Below are positions 6,615-14,343 of a stretch of DNA of 35,233 nucleotides, one piece after another. The position numbers and the translations under genes were made by a program. Every line of letters begins with the position of its first letter. The first letter of the stretch is position 1. Under the pieces are notes generated by a model that had not been told where the DNA came from, ran no database searches, and was given only the letters and a program-made list of their open reading frames with translations. This DNA is from Thermoguttaceae bacterium (GTDB lineage: Bacteria > Planctomycetota > Planctomycetia > Pirellulales > Thermoguttaceae): the NCBI GenBank assembly GCA_017939795.1, contig JAGBAA010000078.1, positions 1 through 35,233 of the forward strand, written 5' to 3'.

Positions 6615-9281
6615 ATGAAAAAAGCCCGTTTCTCTTTTCTGGCGGCCATGACGGCACTGGGGATCGCATTTGGCGGACATGCGCTCTGCGCTCAAACTGC
6701 ACATGACGCCATAGCGGAAGATCAGTCCGACATGTTCCCGTTCGTCATTTCGTACGATGCCCCGAACAACGTTTCCTCCATGGCTCACGTTCTGGCGGCC
6801 CCCGCAGGAAAAGATGGATTCATCCGCGCAGACGAAAACGGAAACTTCGTCAATGATGCCGGGATCATCCGTTTCAACGCCACGAACCTCACCGGCCCCG
6901 CGAACTTCCCGTCTCATGAAAACGCGGAGAAAATGGCGAAACGCCTCGCACGGCTGGGGATCAACTGCGTTCGTCTGCACTTCATGGACACCTGGTACAC
7001 CAACTTCATGACGAAACCGACGCAGGGCATTCTCGCGGACGATTCCGTGACCCAGCGCGTTCTCGATCCCAGACAGCTCGAAAAACTCGACTTCATGATC
7101 GACCAGTTTCGCCAAAACGGCATCTACGTCAACCTTAATCTTCATGTCGGACGTACTCTCGACCCGCGCGACGGCTTCCCGGCTTCCTCGTGGGCGAACA
7201 AAGGCTTCGGGCAGTTCGTCCCCGGAATGATCGAGCTGCAGAAAGAGTACGCGCGCGATCTCCTCACCCACGTCAATCCGTATACCGGGAACGCGTACGT
7301 CAACGAACCGACCATCGCGATGATCGAGATCACGAACGAGGACTCTTTTCAGAAAGGCTGGTTCTCCGGAACGTACGCTTTTGCCGACCCGGTCTACCGT
7401 GAAGAATTGAATCGCCAATGGAACGCCTGGCTGAAAAAGAAGTACCCCAACGCCGCGGACCTTCGGAATGCATGGAACTGGACCGCGAAAGCAGAGCCGC
7501 TCCGTGACGAACAGGTGACCGGCGGCACGTTTGAAGATGATTCCGCACTGAAAGGCAAAACGCTCTACTCCTATCGCGGATCGGGAAAATGTCAGGCAAA
7601 GATCGAAAACGGCATCCTGAAATTTTCCGTGACGAAACCGGGAGACGATTTCTCGCCGAAACTCTATCAGAAGATCTCCCTGGAAGAGGGTCAGCTCTAC
7701 ACTTTCCGACTGAAGATCCGCAAAACGGCAGGAAATGACCCATGGGATCTGAGTTTTGCCGCCGTCGATCTCAAAAACGGGTTTCAGACACTTGGACTGG
7801 TGGAACAGGTCCGCGTCGGAAAGGAATGGGAAACGATCACCCGGACCTTTCTCGCGACCCAAACGGTAGAAAACGCGCTCTTCCAGCTCACACGATTCAA
7901 ACCCGGCGAGTACGAGCTGGACGATTTCTCCATCCAAAAAGGCGGATCCATCGCAGACCTGACCGAAAACTATCCGGCGGAACCGATGCCGACCTTCACG
8001 CCCGGAATGAGCGTCCCGGCCAACGCTCTGAATGATTTCGGCCAATTCCTCGAAGATACCGAATGTGCCTATTGGGACACGATGTACCAGTACATCAAAA
8101 AAGAGCTCGGAGCCAGATCCCTCGTTTACGGCACGCAGATCCGATACTCGGCGGAACACGTTCAGGCAAGAATGGACCTGATCGATACGCACGCCTACTG
8201 GCAGCATCCCTCCGGCGGCTGGATCTCTCTCTACGCCAATAAACCGTGGAAGGCCGGAAATGCGGCGATGGTCAATTCGCTCCGAAATATTCTCAACCTC
8301 GCTTCGCACCGCGTGACCGGATACCCATTCACCGTCAGCGAGTACAATCATCCGTACCCGAACCAGTACGGTGCCGAAGCACAGCCGATGCTCGCGATTT
8401 TCGGACGGCTTCAGAACTGGTCCGGCATCTTCCAGTACACGTACAATCACTACGTCGATTCATGGGAACCGCAGGCTGATCCATGGTGCTTCTTTGACCT
8501 GATCGCCCGAACGGACGCACTCGCCCACTTCCCGGCGTGCTGCGGCGCTTTCGTTCGCGGGGACATCGCGCAGGCTCGGAACTCGCTCGACATTCACGCA
8601 GACCTTGACGCCTACCGAACGGACCGAATGGCCCAAAAACGGATCACCGTCGGAATGGGACCGTTGGATCTGCAGTATGCCGCGCTCCACCAGATCAGCC
8701 TCAACGTCAAAGGGGGCGGACTCACGAAAGAACAGTTCCCGCCCGCGCTGGACAGCCGGAAAGTCTTCGTCAGCGATACGGGTGAGATCACCTGGAATAA
8801 AGAGATCCCCGGAAAAGCGTTCCTGACCGCGAACAGTCCCAACACGAAATTCTTCACCGGATTCCCGGAAGGCCGAACGGTTGACTGGGGAATTTTAAAA
8901 TTGGAGATCGGCCCGACGCGCCTTGGTTGGGCTTCCGTTTCTCTGACGTCGCGTTTTGGAAACGGTCTTGACGGCAAAAACGGGAAAGTTTCCGCACTGC
9001 TCGCGGCCACGGGAAACTGCGGAAATGCCGGAAGGACCATGAAAGAAATGGGCCCCGGAGCCATCACGCTCCCCGATCGCGGACACGCACCGGTCATGGC
9101 GGAAGGCATCCCGGCAAAACTCACGCTTCAGGTGCCCGCGGAGAAAGTAAAAGTCTTCGCCCTTGACCCAAATGGAGACCGAAAAGCCGAAGTCCCAGTT
9201 CAAAACACGGAAAACGGCAGCGTGTTTGAGATCGGCCCGCAGTTCAGGACCGTCTGGTACGAATTGGAAGTAAACGAGTAA
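6615..9281 (+). CDS. Secreted GH5/cellulase-like glycoside hydrolase with an inserted carbohydrate-binding-like domain
   Basis: An 888-residue exported protein. The ATG at 6615 follows GGAGAA and starts a clear signal peptide (MKKARFSFLAAMTALG..., cleavage near LCAQ). The N-terminal region is a TIM-barrel glycosidase of the clan-A type: GINCVRLHF near residue 120, then IEITNED with the likely acid/base Glu242. The barrel seems to stop near residue 297 and a beta-rich stretch follows to about 445; its FEDD..., YTFRLKIR and GEYELDDFSI features resemble CBM4/9-type binding modules. The barrel then resumes (LVYGTQIR, DTHAYW), with the likely nucleophile Glu576 in FTVSEYNHP. A C-terminal beta-sandwich fills about 650-888. 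Family and catalytic residues are assigned from motifs only; the substrate is unknown. It has its own promoter and probably its own terminator. Confidence 0.82.
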   Translation: MKKARFSFLAAMTALGIAFGGHALCAQTAHDAIAEDQSDMFPFVISYDAPNNVSSMAHVLAAPAGKDGFIRADENGNFVNDAGIIRFNATNLTGPANFPSHENAEKMAKRLARLGINCVRLHFMDTWYTNFMTKPTQGILADDSVTQRVLDPRQLEKLDFMIDQFRQNGIYVNLNLHVGRTLDPRDGFPASSWANKGFGQFVPGMIELQKEYARDLLTHVNPYTGNAYVNEPTIAMIEITNEDSFQKGWFSGTYAFADPVYREELNRQWNAWLKKKYPNAADLRNAWNWTAKAEPLRDEQVTGGTFEDDSALKGKTLYSYRGSGKCQAKIENGILKFSVTKPGDDFSPKLYQKISLEEGQLYTFRLKIRKTAGNDPWDLSFAAVDLKNGFQTLGLVEQVRVGKEWETITRTFLATQTVENALFQLTRFKPGEYELDDFSIQKGGSIADLTENYPAEPMPTFTPGMSVPANALNDFGQFLEDTECAYWDTMYQYIKKELGARSLVYGTQIRYSAEHVQARMDLIDTHAYWQHPSGGWISLYANKPWKAGNAAMVNSLRNILNLASHRVTGYPFTVSEYNHPYPNQYGAEAQPMLAIFGRLQNWSGIFQYTYNHYVDSWEPQADPWCFFDLIARTDALAHFPACCGAFVRGDIAQARNSLDIHADLDAYRTDRMAQKRITVGMGPLDLQYAALHQISLNVKGGGLTKEQFPPALDSRKVFVSDTGEITWNKEIPGKAFLTANSPNTKFFTGFPEGRTVDWGILKLEIGPTRLGWASVSLTSRFGNGLDGKNGKVSALLAATGNCGNAGRTMKEMGPGAITLPDRGHAPVMAEGIPAKLTLQVPAEKVKVFALDPNGDRKAEVPVQNTENGSVFEIGPQFRTVWYELEVNE

Positions 9282-9330
9282 AAATCGGAAACCTCCAACC
9301 GTTTCATCAACCGAAACTTTCTGAAAATGT

Positions 9331-9377
9331 CCCCGTTTCGCATCCCGGCCTGGTTCCGAAACGGGGGAGCTGTTTTT
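9331..9377 (+). terminator. Probable rho-independent terminator after the GH5-like gene
   Basis: A 10-bp perfect stem (CCCCGTTTCG at 9331-9340 with CGAAACGGGG at 9357-9366), a 16-nt loop and a short T-run at 9373-9377. The T-run starts 6 nt after the stem, which weakens the call. Confidence 0.6.
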
Positions 9378-9400
9378 AAGATCCGTTCCTCGATCTGTTC

Positions 9401-9520
9401 CATGCTCTCTCGAACAGGCCGATGCTCTCTCAAACAGGCCGATGCTCTCTCAAACAGGCCGATGCTCTCTCAGACAGGCCGATGCTCTCTCGAACAGGCC
9501 GATGCTCTCTCAAACAGGCC
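9401..9520 (+). repeat. 20-bp tandem repeat, six copies
   Basis: Six head-to-tail units of GATGCTCTCTCAAACAGGCC begin at 9401, 9421, 9441, 9461, 9481 and 9501. They differ only at the first base of unit 1 and at unit bases 12-13 (CAA, CGA or CAG). The array fills the space between the terminator at 9331-9377 and the promoter at 9584. It is probably non-coding: a 20-bp unit is not a multiple of three, and the frame through it has no ribosome site and ends in low-quality sequence. Confidence 0.97.
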
Positions 9521-9583
9521 GGATCCTGCTCATGGACCGGATGCCGGTACTGAAAGAATTTTGAAAAAAAAGTCCCCCTCCAC

Positions 9584-9612
9584 TTGACAAAAGATGGAAA
9601 ATCGTTCATAAT
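9584..9612 (+). promoter_or_regulatory. Predicted sigma-70 promoter for the small DUF1080 gene
   Basis: TTGACA at 9584-9589, a 17-bp spacer and CATAAT at 9607-9612, nearly the same as the promoter at 6496-6524. The leader that follows carries the short direct repeat AACCAACCT (9622-9640). Confidence 0.75.
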
Positions 9613-9666
9613 ATGGAAAGTTTAACCAACCTAACCAACCTAAAATTTCAAAATGGAGAAAGATCA

Positions 9667-10314
9667 ATGAAAAAAATTTGGTTCGCTCTGTGCGCTCTCG
9701 TTCTCTCGGCTTCCAGCTGCTTCGCGGCGGATTGCTGCTGCCAGCCCCTGTTCGGCAAGAATCTGGAAAAGGCAGACTATGATGCCAGCATCTGGTCCAT
9801 CAATGAAAACGGCGAACTGTGTGCTGCCCGTGATGCCGCGATCTGGACGAAGGAAAAGATCGGCGACTGCAAGGTCTCGTTTGAATACAAACTGTCCGAA
9901 CACGCCAACGCCGGTTTCCTGATCAAATGCTCGGACAAACGCAACTGGATCCCGAACACGGTCGAGATCCAGCTTCTGGACGATGCCGGAACCGAACCGA
10001 ACTATCATGGAAACGGCGCATTCTACGGCTACCAGGCCCCGAAAAAAGTCGTGACGAAACCGGCGGGTGAATGGAACAAAATGGAAGTCATCTGCAAAGG
10101 CTCCACCATCAAGATCTGGCTCAACGGCGAGCTGATCAACGAAATGGACATGAGCCAGTGGACCGACAAAAAAGTCAGCCCGAACGGCACGGCGATCGAA
10201 GGCAAATTCCAGGGGAAAGCTCTGGCGGACGCGGACACCGTCGGATACATCGGATTCCAGGGTCTCCACGGCAGATCCACGATCCATTACCGCAACATCC
10301 GCATCTGCAAATAA
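9667..10314 (+). CDS. Secreted DUF1080 (3-keto-disaccharide hydrolase-type) protein
   Basis: A 215-residue exported protein. The ATG at 9667 follows GGAGAAAG and begins a signal peptide (MKKIWFALCALVLSASSCFAA). The mature part is one jelly-roll domain of the DUF1080 type: CKVSFEYKLSEHANAGFLIKC, then IQLLDDAG, EWNKMEVICKGSTIKIWLNGELI and a C-terminal GYIGFQGLHG...IHYRNIRI. These blocks are diagnostic of this family, which is abundant in Planctomycetota and includes 3-keto-glucoside hydrolases. This copy has no extra domain, so it may be a binding or hydrolase module; its substrate is not readable. An unusual DCCCQ cysteine cluster lies just after the signal peptide. It has its own promoter and a strong terminator, so it is probably monocistronic. 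Confidence 0.85.
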   Translation: MKKIWFALCALVLSASSCFAADCCCQPLFGKNLEKADYDASIWSINENGELCAARDAAIWTKEKIGDCKVSFEYKLSEHANAGFLIKCSDKRNWIPNTVEIQLLDDAGTEPNYHGNGAFYGYQAPKKVVTKPAGEWNKMEVICKGSTIKIWLNGELINEMDMSQWTDKKVSPNGTAIEGKFQGKALADADTVGYIGFQGLHGRSTIHYRNIRICK

Positions 10315-10356
10315 GATGCAGAACGGGACAGAGCGTATTCTTTACTGAAAAACCGA

Positions 10357-10394
10357 CCCCGAACGTTCAGGTCTTCCGGCGTTCGGGGTTTTTT
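10357..10394 (+). terminator. Rho-independent terminator after the DUF1080 gene
   Basis: A 9-bp stem (CCCCGAACG at 10357-10365 with CGTTCGGGG at 10380-10388) is directly followed by six T. Confidence 0.9.
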
Positions 10395-10467
10395 CGTTAA
10401 GGAAAAATTTTCCGGATGCGGAGTATTCTTTTTTGGGATTTCCTGCATGAAAACGTTCCGGGGCATC

Positions 10468-10496
10468 TTGACTTTTGTGTGGTCTTGAATTATATT
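10468..10496 (+). promoter_or_regulatory. Predicted sigma-70 promoter for the DNA methyltransferase
   Basis: TTGACT at 10468-10473, a 17-bp spacer and TATATT at 10491-10496. The in-frame ATG at 10495 lies inside this -10 box, which argues against it as the translation start. Confidence 0.7.
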
Positions 10497-10581
10497 GAAA
10501 GCAAAATGTTTCGTGAGCAAAACGGCAGAAAACACGAACAGGACACCTTTGGGAAACGGCCTTTTGGAAAACAGAACTTTC

Positions 10582-11550
10582 ATGGACAGGAAACCGCGAG
10601 CACCCCGGAATCGAACGCTGACGCTTTCTTCAGAAGAATACGAAAACTGCAAAAAACGTCTGCTTCTGATCCCGGAAACTCCTTTTTCCCTCAGCGGGAT
10701 CGAGGACCGCATTCTCCACGGAGATTTTTTTGACTTCATCGGGAAACTTCCTTCCGAATTCGTAGATCTGCTGATCATTGATCCGCCGTACAATCTGGAT
10801 AAGAATTTTCATGGTTTCCAGTTCTCCAGAAGTTCCGGAAATGCTTATGCCGAATATCTCGAAAGCTGGTTCCCCAAACTTCTCCGGCTTCTGAAACCCC
10901 ACGCCTCGGTCTATCTGTGCGGCGATTGGAAATGTACGGCCGACCTTTTTTCCGTGATGGAAAAGTACCTGAAAGTCCGAAACCGGATCACCTGGCAGAG
11001 AGAAAAAGGGCGCGGTGCCCAGCACAACTGGAAGAACTGCTGCGAGGACATCTGGTTCGGCACGGTCTCGGAAAAATTCCACTTCGACGTCGAAGCCGTA
11101 AAAATGAAACGAAAAGTCATCGCTCCCTATCGGCAGAACGGGAAGCCGAAAGACTGGGAGGAAAGCGAGTCGGGAAACTACCGCGTCACGTATCCGTCCA
11201 ATTTCTGGGACGACATCTCGATCCCCTACTGGTCCATGCCGGAAAATACGGACCACCCGACCCAGAAGCCGGAAAAACTCATCGCCAAACTGATCCTCGC
11301 AAGCTCCCGGCCGGGCGACATGGTCTTCGATCCATTCCTCGGAAGCGGAACGACTGCGGTCACGGCAAAAAAACTGGGACGCCGATTCTGCGGGATCGAA
11401 CAGAACGAAGAGTACTGCTGCTGGACCATTGCCCGACTCGACCGCGCAGAGAAAGACACGAAGATCCAGGGGTACGAAGACGGCGTTTTCTGGGAAAGAA
11501 ACACCTACGGCGCACAGCATTCCCGTCAAAAAAGATCCCCCGAAAAATAA
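10582..11550 (+). CDS. Beta-class (N6-adenine or N4-cytosine) DNA methyltransferase
   Basis: A protein of about 322 residues. It has the N6_N4_Mtase fold in the beta-class order: the catalytic motif DPPYNL (residues 67-72, within VDLLIIDPPYNLDKNF) comes first, and the AdoMet-binding motif DPFLGSGTT (250-258) with HPTQKPEKL just before it comes last. The stretch between (about 140-220) would hold the target-recognition region. The start is uncertain: ATG 10582 is preferred because ATG 10495 overlaps the predicted -10 box, and a TTG at 10564 is a second option; the ribosome site is weak. No restriction endonuclease is next to it, so it is an orphan or solitary enzyme. Target sequence and base (A or C) cannot be read. 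The next gene has its own promoter. Confidence 0.88.
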   Translation: MDRKPRAPRNRTLTLSSEEYENCKKRLLLIPETPFSLSGIEDRILHGDFFDFIGKLPSEFVDLLIIDPPYNLDKNFHGFQFSRSSGNAYAEYLESWFPKLLRLLKPHASVYLCGDWKCTADLFSVMEKYLKVRNRITWQREKGRGAQHNWKNCCEDIWFGTVSEKFHFDVEAVKMKRKVIAPYRQNGKPKDWEESESGNYRVTYPSNFWDDISIPYWSMPENTDHPTQKPEKLIAKLILASSRPGDMVFDPFLGSGTTAVTAKKLGRRFCGIEQNEEYCCWTIARLDRAEKDTKIQGYEDGVFWERNTYGAQHSRQKRSPEK

Positions 11551-11589
11551 CGTTTCGTTCCATCCTGCCGAAAGGCTCCAGGGACCGGC

Positions 11590-11617
11590 TTGCCAAAATC
11601 CTGAAATCTGGTATACT
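11590..11617 (+). promoter_or_regulatory. Predicted sigma-70 promoter for the ABC-F gene
   Basis: TTGCCA at 11590-11595, a 16-bp spacer and TATACT at 11612-11617, about 44 nt before the start codon at 11661. Confidence 0.6.
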
Positions 11618-11660
11618 GGACCTCTGAAAAATATTTCAGACTTGATTTCAGGAGTTTTTC

Positions 11661-13622
11661 ATGGCACAGCTCATTCTTCGGGATTTAAATTACGCACTCG
11701 GATATCCGCCGCTGGTGGATCATGCAAACATGACGGTCGAACCGGGTGAAAAAATCGCACTCATCGGCCGAAATGGAGCCGGAAAATCCACGCTCCTGAA
11801 ACTCCTGAACCAGGAACTCCTTCCCGATTCCGGAGAGATCATCCGCGCCCAGGGACTCCAGACGATGCTCCTGACGCAGCAGGTCCCGGTCGATCTGAAG
11901 GGGCGGGTGCTGGACATCATCACGTCGGGACTTCAGAAAGACGGGGAACTTCTCTCCCGTTTCCATGAAGTCACTGCCGGGATCGCACGCGCCTACGAAA
12001 CGGAGGAGTACGCAAAAGCGGGATCTCTTCAGAAGGAACTGGATCGGCTTCAGCATGAGCTGGAGGTCTCGGGAGCCTGGGAGATCCAGCGCAAAGTGGA
12101 GAGTGTCCTTCAAAAGATCGGGATCGACGGAGAAGCCGAGATCTCCACCCTTTCCGCAGGCAAGAAACGCCGTGTTCTGTTTGCCCGGGCGGTCGTTGCG
12201 GAACCGGACGTTCTTCTTCTGGACGAACCGACGAACCACCTGGACCTGAATTCCATCCTCTGGCTCGAAGATTTCCTGAAAAAATACAAAAAAACGGTCC
12301 TCTTCGTGACGCACGACCGAATGTTTCTGCGCGGCATCGCGACCTCCATTTGGGAACTGGACCGCGGGCATCTCTACCGGTACGACTGCGCATACGATAC
12401 GTATCTGGAACGTCGCGAACAGCGTCTCCACGCGGAAGAGAAGGAACTGGAGCATTTCCAGAAAAAGCTCGCACAGGAAGAGGTCTGGATCCGCACCGGC
12501 ATCATGGCCCGGCGGACCCGCAATGAAGGACGAGTCCGTGCGCTGAAACAGATGCGCCGCGATGCCGCTTTGATCCGGAAAGACCCGGGAACCGCAAAAC
12601 TTCAGATCCAGGAAGGGGTCACGTCCGGCCGGCTCGTCGTCCAGACGAAGGGGCTGAATTTCTCTTTCCGCAGCGAAAACGAAGAATTCCCGATCGTGAA
12701 GGACCTCAGTTTCCAGATCATGCGCGGAGACCGGATCGGCATTCTCGGCCCCAACGGAGTCGGGAAGACGACGCTGCTTCGGCTCATTCTCGGCGAAATG
12801 GCTCCGGATTCCGGCTCGATCCGGCACGGGACGCAGCTTCAGGTCTCCTATTTCGACCAGCTCCATGCTGCGCTGAATGAAGAAGCGTCCGTCATCGACA
12901 ACGTGAATGACGGTTCGACGCACGTCATGATCAACGGCACGAAACAGCACGTCCTGGGCTACCTGCGCGATTTCCTCTTCTCGGAAGAACGCGCGAAAAT
13001 GCCGGTCAAATTCCTTTCCGGAGGAGAGAAAAACCGTCTTCTGCTCGCCAAGCTGTTCACGAAACCGTCGAATATCCTCGTGATGGACGAACCGACGAAC
13101 GACCTGGACATGGAAACGCTCGAACTTCTGGAAGAAAAGCTCTCGCAGTATCCCGGCACCCTGCTTCTGGTGAGCCATGACCGCGAATTCATCAATAATG
13201 TGGTGACGTCCACACTCGTTTTTGAAGGAAACGGCATCGTGAAGGAGTACGTCGGCGGATACGATGACTGGTATTTCCAGAGTCGGCAGGAAGAGCAGGC
13301 AGAAGCGGAACGTCAGGCAAAAGCGCAGCAGAAAAAAGCCGCGAAAGCGGAAAATGCCAGGTCTCAGACGAACGCAGCCTCATCCTCCAAACCCGCACCG
13401 GCCGGCAAGCACCTGACGTACAAAGAAAAGCTCGAGCTGGAAAAACTGCCCGGTGAGATCGAAAAAATGGAACTTCAGCTGGAAGAGCTGAACGAACGGC
13501 TTGCAGATCCCGGATTTTACCAGCGGGATGAAAAAGAGTTCATCCGAACGACTCAGGAAGCTGAAAAAGTCCAGCTCGCTCTTGAGAAACTCTACGAACG
13601 CTGGGACGAGCTGGAAGGCTGA
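11661..13622 (+). CDS. ABC-F family ATPase, Uup-like
   Basis: A soluble 653-residue protein with two ABC ATPase domains and no membrane segment, the mark of ABC-F proteins, which act on ribosomes or, for Uup, also in DNA/ribosome maintenance. Domain 1 has Walker A GRNGAGKST (36-44), a signature reading LSAGKKRRV instead of the usual LSGG, and Walker B LLLDEPTNHLD. A charged helical linker follows (about 250-310). Domain 2 has GPNGVGKTTL, LSGGEKNRLLLAKL and VMDEPTNDLD. The C-terminal end (about 575-653) is a charged coiled coil starting TYKEKLELEKLPGEIE, like the Uup DNA-binding C-terminal domain. AGGAG lies 6 nt before the ATG. Uup is the best guess; another ABC-F subfamily is possible. Confidence 0.9.
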   Translation: MAQLILRDLNYALGYPPLVDHANMTVEPGEKIALIGRNGAGKSTLLKLLNQELLPDSGEIIRAQGLQTMLLTQQVPVDLKGRVLDIITSGLQKDGELLSRFHEVTAGIARAYETEEYAKAGSLQKELDRLQHELEVSGAWEIQRKVESVLQKIGIDGEAEISTLSAGKKRRVLFARAVVAEPDVLLLDEPTNHLDLNSILWLEDFLKKYKKTVLFVTHDRMFLRGIATSIWELDRGHLYRYDCAYDTYLERREQRLHAEEKELEHFQKKLAQEEVWIRTGIMARRTRNEGRVRALKQMRRDAALIRKDPGTAKLQIQEGVTSGRLVVQTKGLNFSFRSENEEFPIVKDLSFQIMRGDRIGILGPNGVGKTTLLRLILGEMAPDSGSIRHGTQLQVSYFDQLHAALNEEASVIDNVNDGSTHVMINGTKQHVLGYLRDFLFSEERAKMPVKFLSGGEKNRLLLAKLFTKPSNILVMDEPTNDLDMETLELLEEKLSQYPGTLLLVSHDREFINNVVTSTLVFEGNGIVKEYVGGYDDWYFQSRQEEQAEAERQAKAQQKKAAKAENARSQTNAASSSKPAPAGKHLTYKEKLELEKLPGEIEKMELQLEELNERLADPGFYQRDEKEFIRTTQEAEKVQLALEKLYERWDELEG

Positions 13623-13670
13623 TATATCGAAAATCGGCTCTTCCGGTAATTGTGTACCAAACCAGATCCA

Positions 13671-13862
13671 ATTTTACCACAGAATCCACAGAAGGACCTC
13701 AGAAACACACTGAAAAAAAGGGAAAGATCCCTGACACGAAATTCCCGAAAATGCGGAAAGACACAAATGGATTTTTGAATTCGCAAAATTTGTTTTTAGT
13801 GTTTTTTTGTATTAAGTCAGTATTTCTCCGTGGAAGTTTTGTGTCTTCAGTGGTAGAATCGG
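13671..13862. repeat. Large imperfect inverted repeat of the ACCACAGA-type intergenic element
   Basis: The left arm (13671-13713) starts ATTTTACCACAGAATCCACAG. The right arm, read on the minus strand from 13862, starts ATTCTACCACTGAAGACACA. Aligned by eye, about two thirds of roughly 45 bases match, and both arms repeat CACAGA/CACTGA-like words. The 100-bp centre is AT-rich. No transposase is present, and the reading frames through it are repeat-derived rather than genes. Similar CACAGA/CACGGAG-rich intergenic elements occur in many environmental genomes; function unknown. Confidence 0.65.
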
Positions 13863-13890
13863 TACTCCGTTTCCGGCTGAACCTGAAAAC

Positions 13891-13921
13891 AAAAAAAGCC
13901 GAAATTTACATTTCGGCTTTT
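13891..13921 (-). terminator. Rho-independent terminator of tRNA-Val
   Basis: A perfect 12-bp stem (13894-13905 with 13910-13921) around a 4-nt loop, core GCCGAAAT/ATTTCGGC. On the minus strand it is followed by a run of T (A at 13891-13897 on the + strand). It begins 3 nt after the tRNA 3' end. Confidence 0.9.
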
Positions 13922-13924
13922 AAA

Positions 13925-13998
13925 TGGGCGATACAGGACTCGAACCTGTGACATCCGCCTTGTAAGGGCGGCGCTCTAACCAACTGAGCCAATCGCCC
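13925..13998 (-). tRNA. tRNA-Val (anticodon UAC)
   Basis: A 74-nt cloverleaf without encoded CCA. The acceptor stem GGGCGAT (13992-13998) pairs with ATCGCCC (13926-13932), with discriminator A at 13925. The D arm is TGGCTCAGTTGGTTAGAGC; the anticodon stem CCGCC/GGCGG encloses the loop CTTACAA, giving anticodon UAC, which reads GUA and other GUN codons. The T arm has the standard GGTTCGAGTCC. It has its own promoter and terminator. Confidence 0.97.
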
Positions 13999-14004
13999 AG
14001 AACG

Positions 14005-14027
14005 AAAAGATCCGCGCAGGATCTTTT
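14005..14027 (-). other. Hairpin in the 5' leader of the tRNA-Val transcript
   Basis: A perfect 8-bp inverted repeat (AAAAGATC at 14005-14012 with GATCTTTT at 14020-14027) with a 7-nt loop. It lies between the tRNA promoter and the mature 5' end, 6 nt from the latter, so the pre-tRNA leader would be almost entirely this hairpin. It could guide RNase P processing or be chance. Confidence 0.55.
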
Positions 14028-14037
14028 CCATGTGTCT

Positions 14038-14066
14038 TATTATTGCGGATTTTTTATTTTTGTCAA
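14038..14066 (-). promoter_or_regulatory. Predicted sigma-70 promoter for tRNA-Val
   Basis: On the minus strand, TTGACA (14066-14061), a 17-bp spacer and ATAATA (14043-14038). The start site would fall near 14031, just before the leader hairpin. Confidence 0.7.
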
Positions 14067-14343
14067 GCCCCGGCTGGATATTTCCGAAAGATTTTTTGTT
14101 TTTTTCCAGAGATCCTGTCGATTTGCAAGCTCCGGCAATCTCTGCGACCTATGGAAGATTTAACGGCTTTTTTCCATAAAGTTTGCCGAAAATCAAATCT
14201 TTCTTGGCCCTCCACCTTCCAATTCTCCCGGTTTTGACTATAATTAAAGGGGATCGTCCCGTTTCCGTCAGGGACCGCAGATGCAGGTCCGCAAACCGTC
14301 GGGCTGAACCGTCATTTTTTTATTCCATAAAAGGAGTCCCTCC
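14067..14343 (+). other. Intergenic region and leader of the 14344 gene
   Basis: No gene is seen. A good TATAAT lies at 14239-14244 without a clear -35 box at the right distance, so the promoter for the downstream gene is only tentatively placed there. A small hairpin (GTCCC...GGGAC, about 14256-14275) lies in the presumed leader. AGGAG sits just before the ATG at 14344. Confidence 0.35.

Noticed and set aside
6591..8450. Long minus-strand frame opposite the GH5-like gene
   Set aside because: It mirrors the codon bias of the + strand gene, which has a signal peptide, ribosome site and catalytic motifs; the antisense product has no recognisable features.
9327..9587. 86-codon frame over the 20-bp repeats
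   Set aside because: No ribosome site, frame shifts with each unit, and it ends inside the promoter of the next gene.
11685..13178. 497-codon minus-strand frame opposite the ABC-F gene
   Set aside because: The + strand shows all ATPase motifs; the antisense frame is a by-product of codon usage.
13652..13951. 99-codon frame over the inverted repeat and into the tRNA
   Set aside because: It runs through the terminator and tRNA-Val and is composed of the repeat arms.
14239..14244. TATAAT as a full promoter for the 14344 gene
   Set aside because: No fitting -35 box at 16-18 bp, so it is not listed as a separate promoter.
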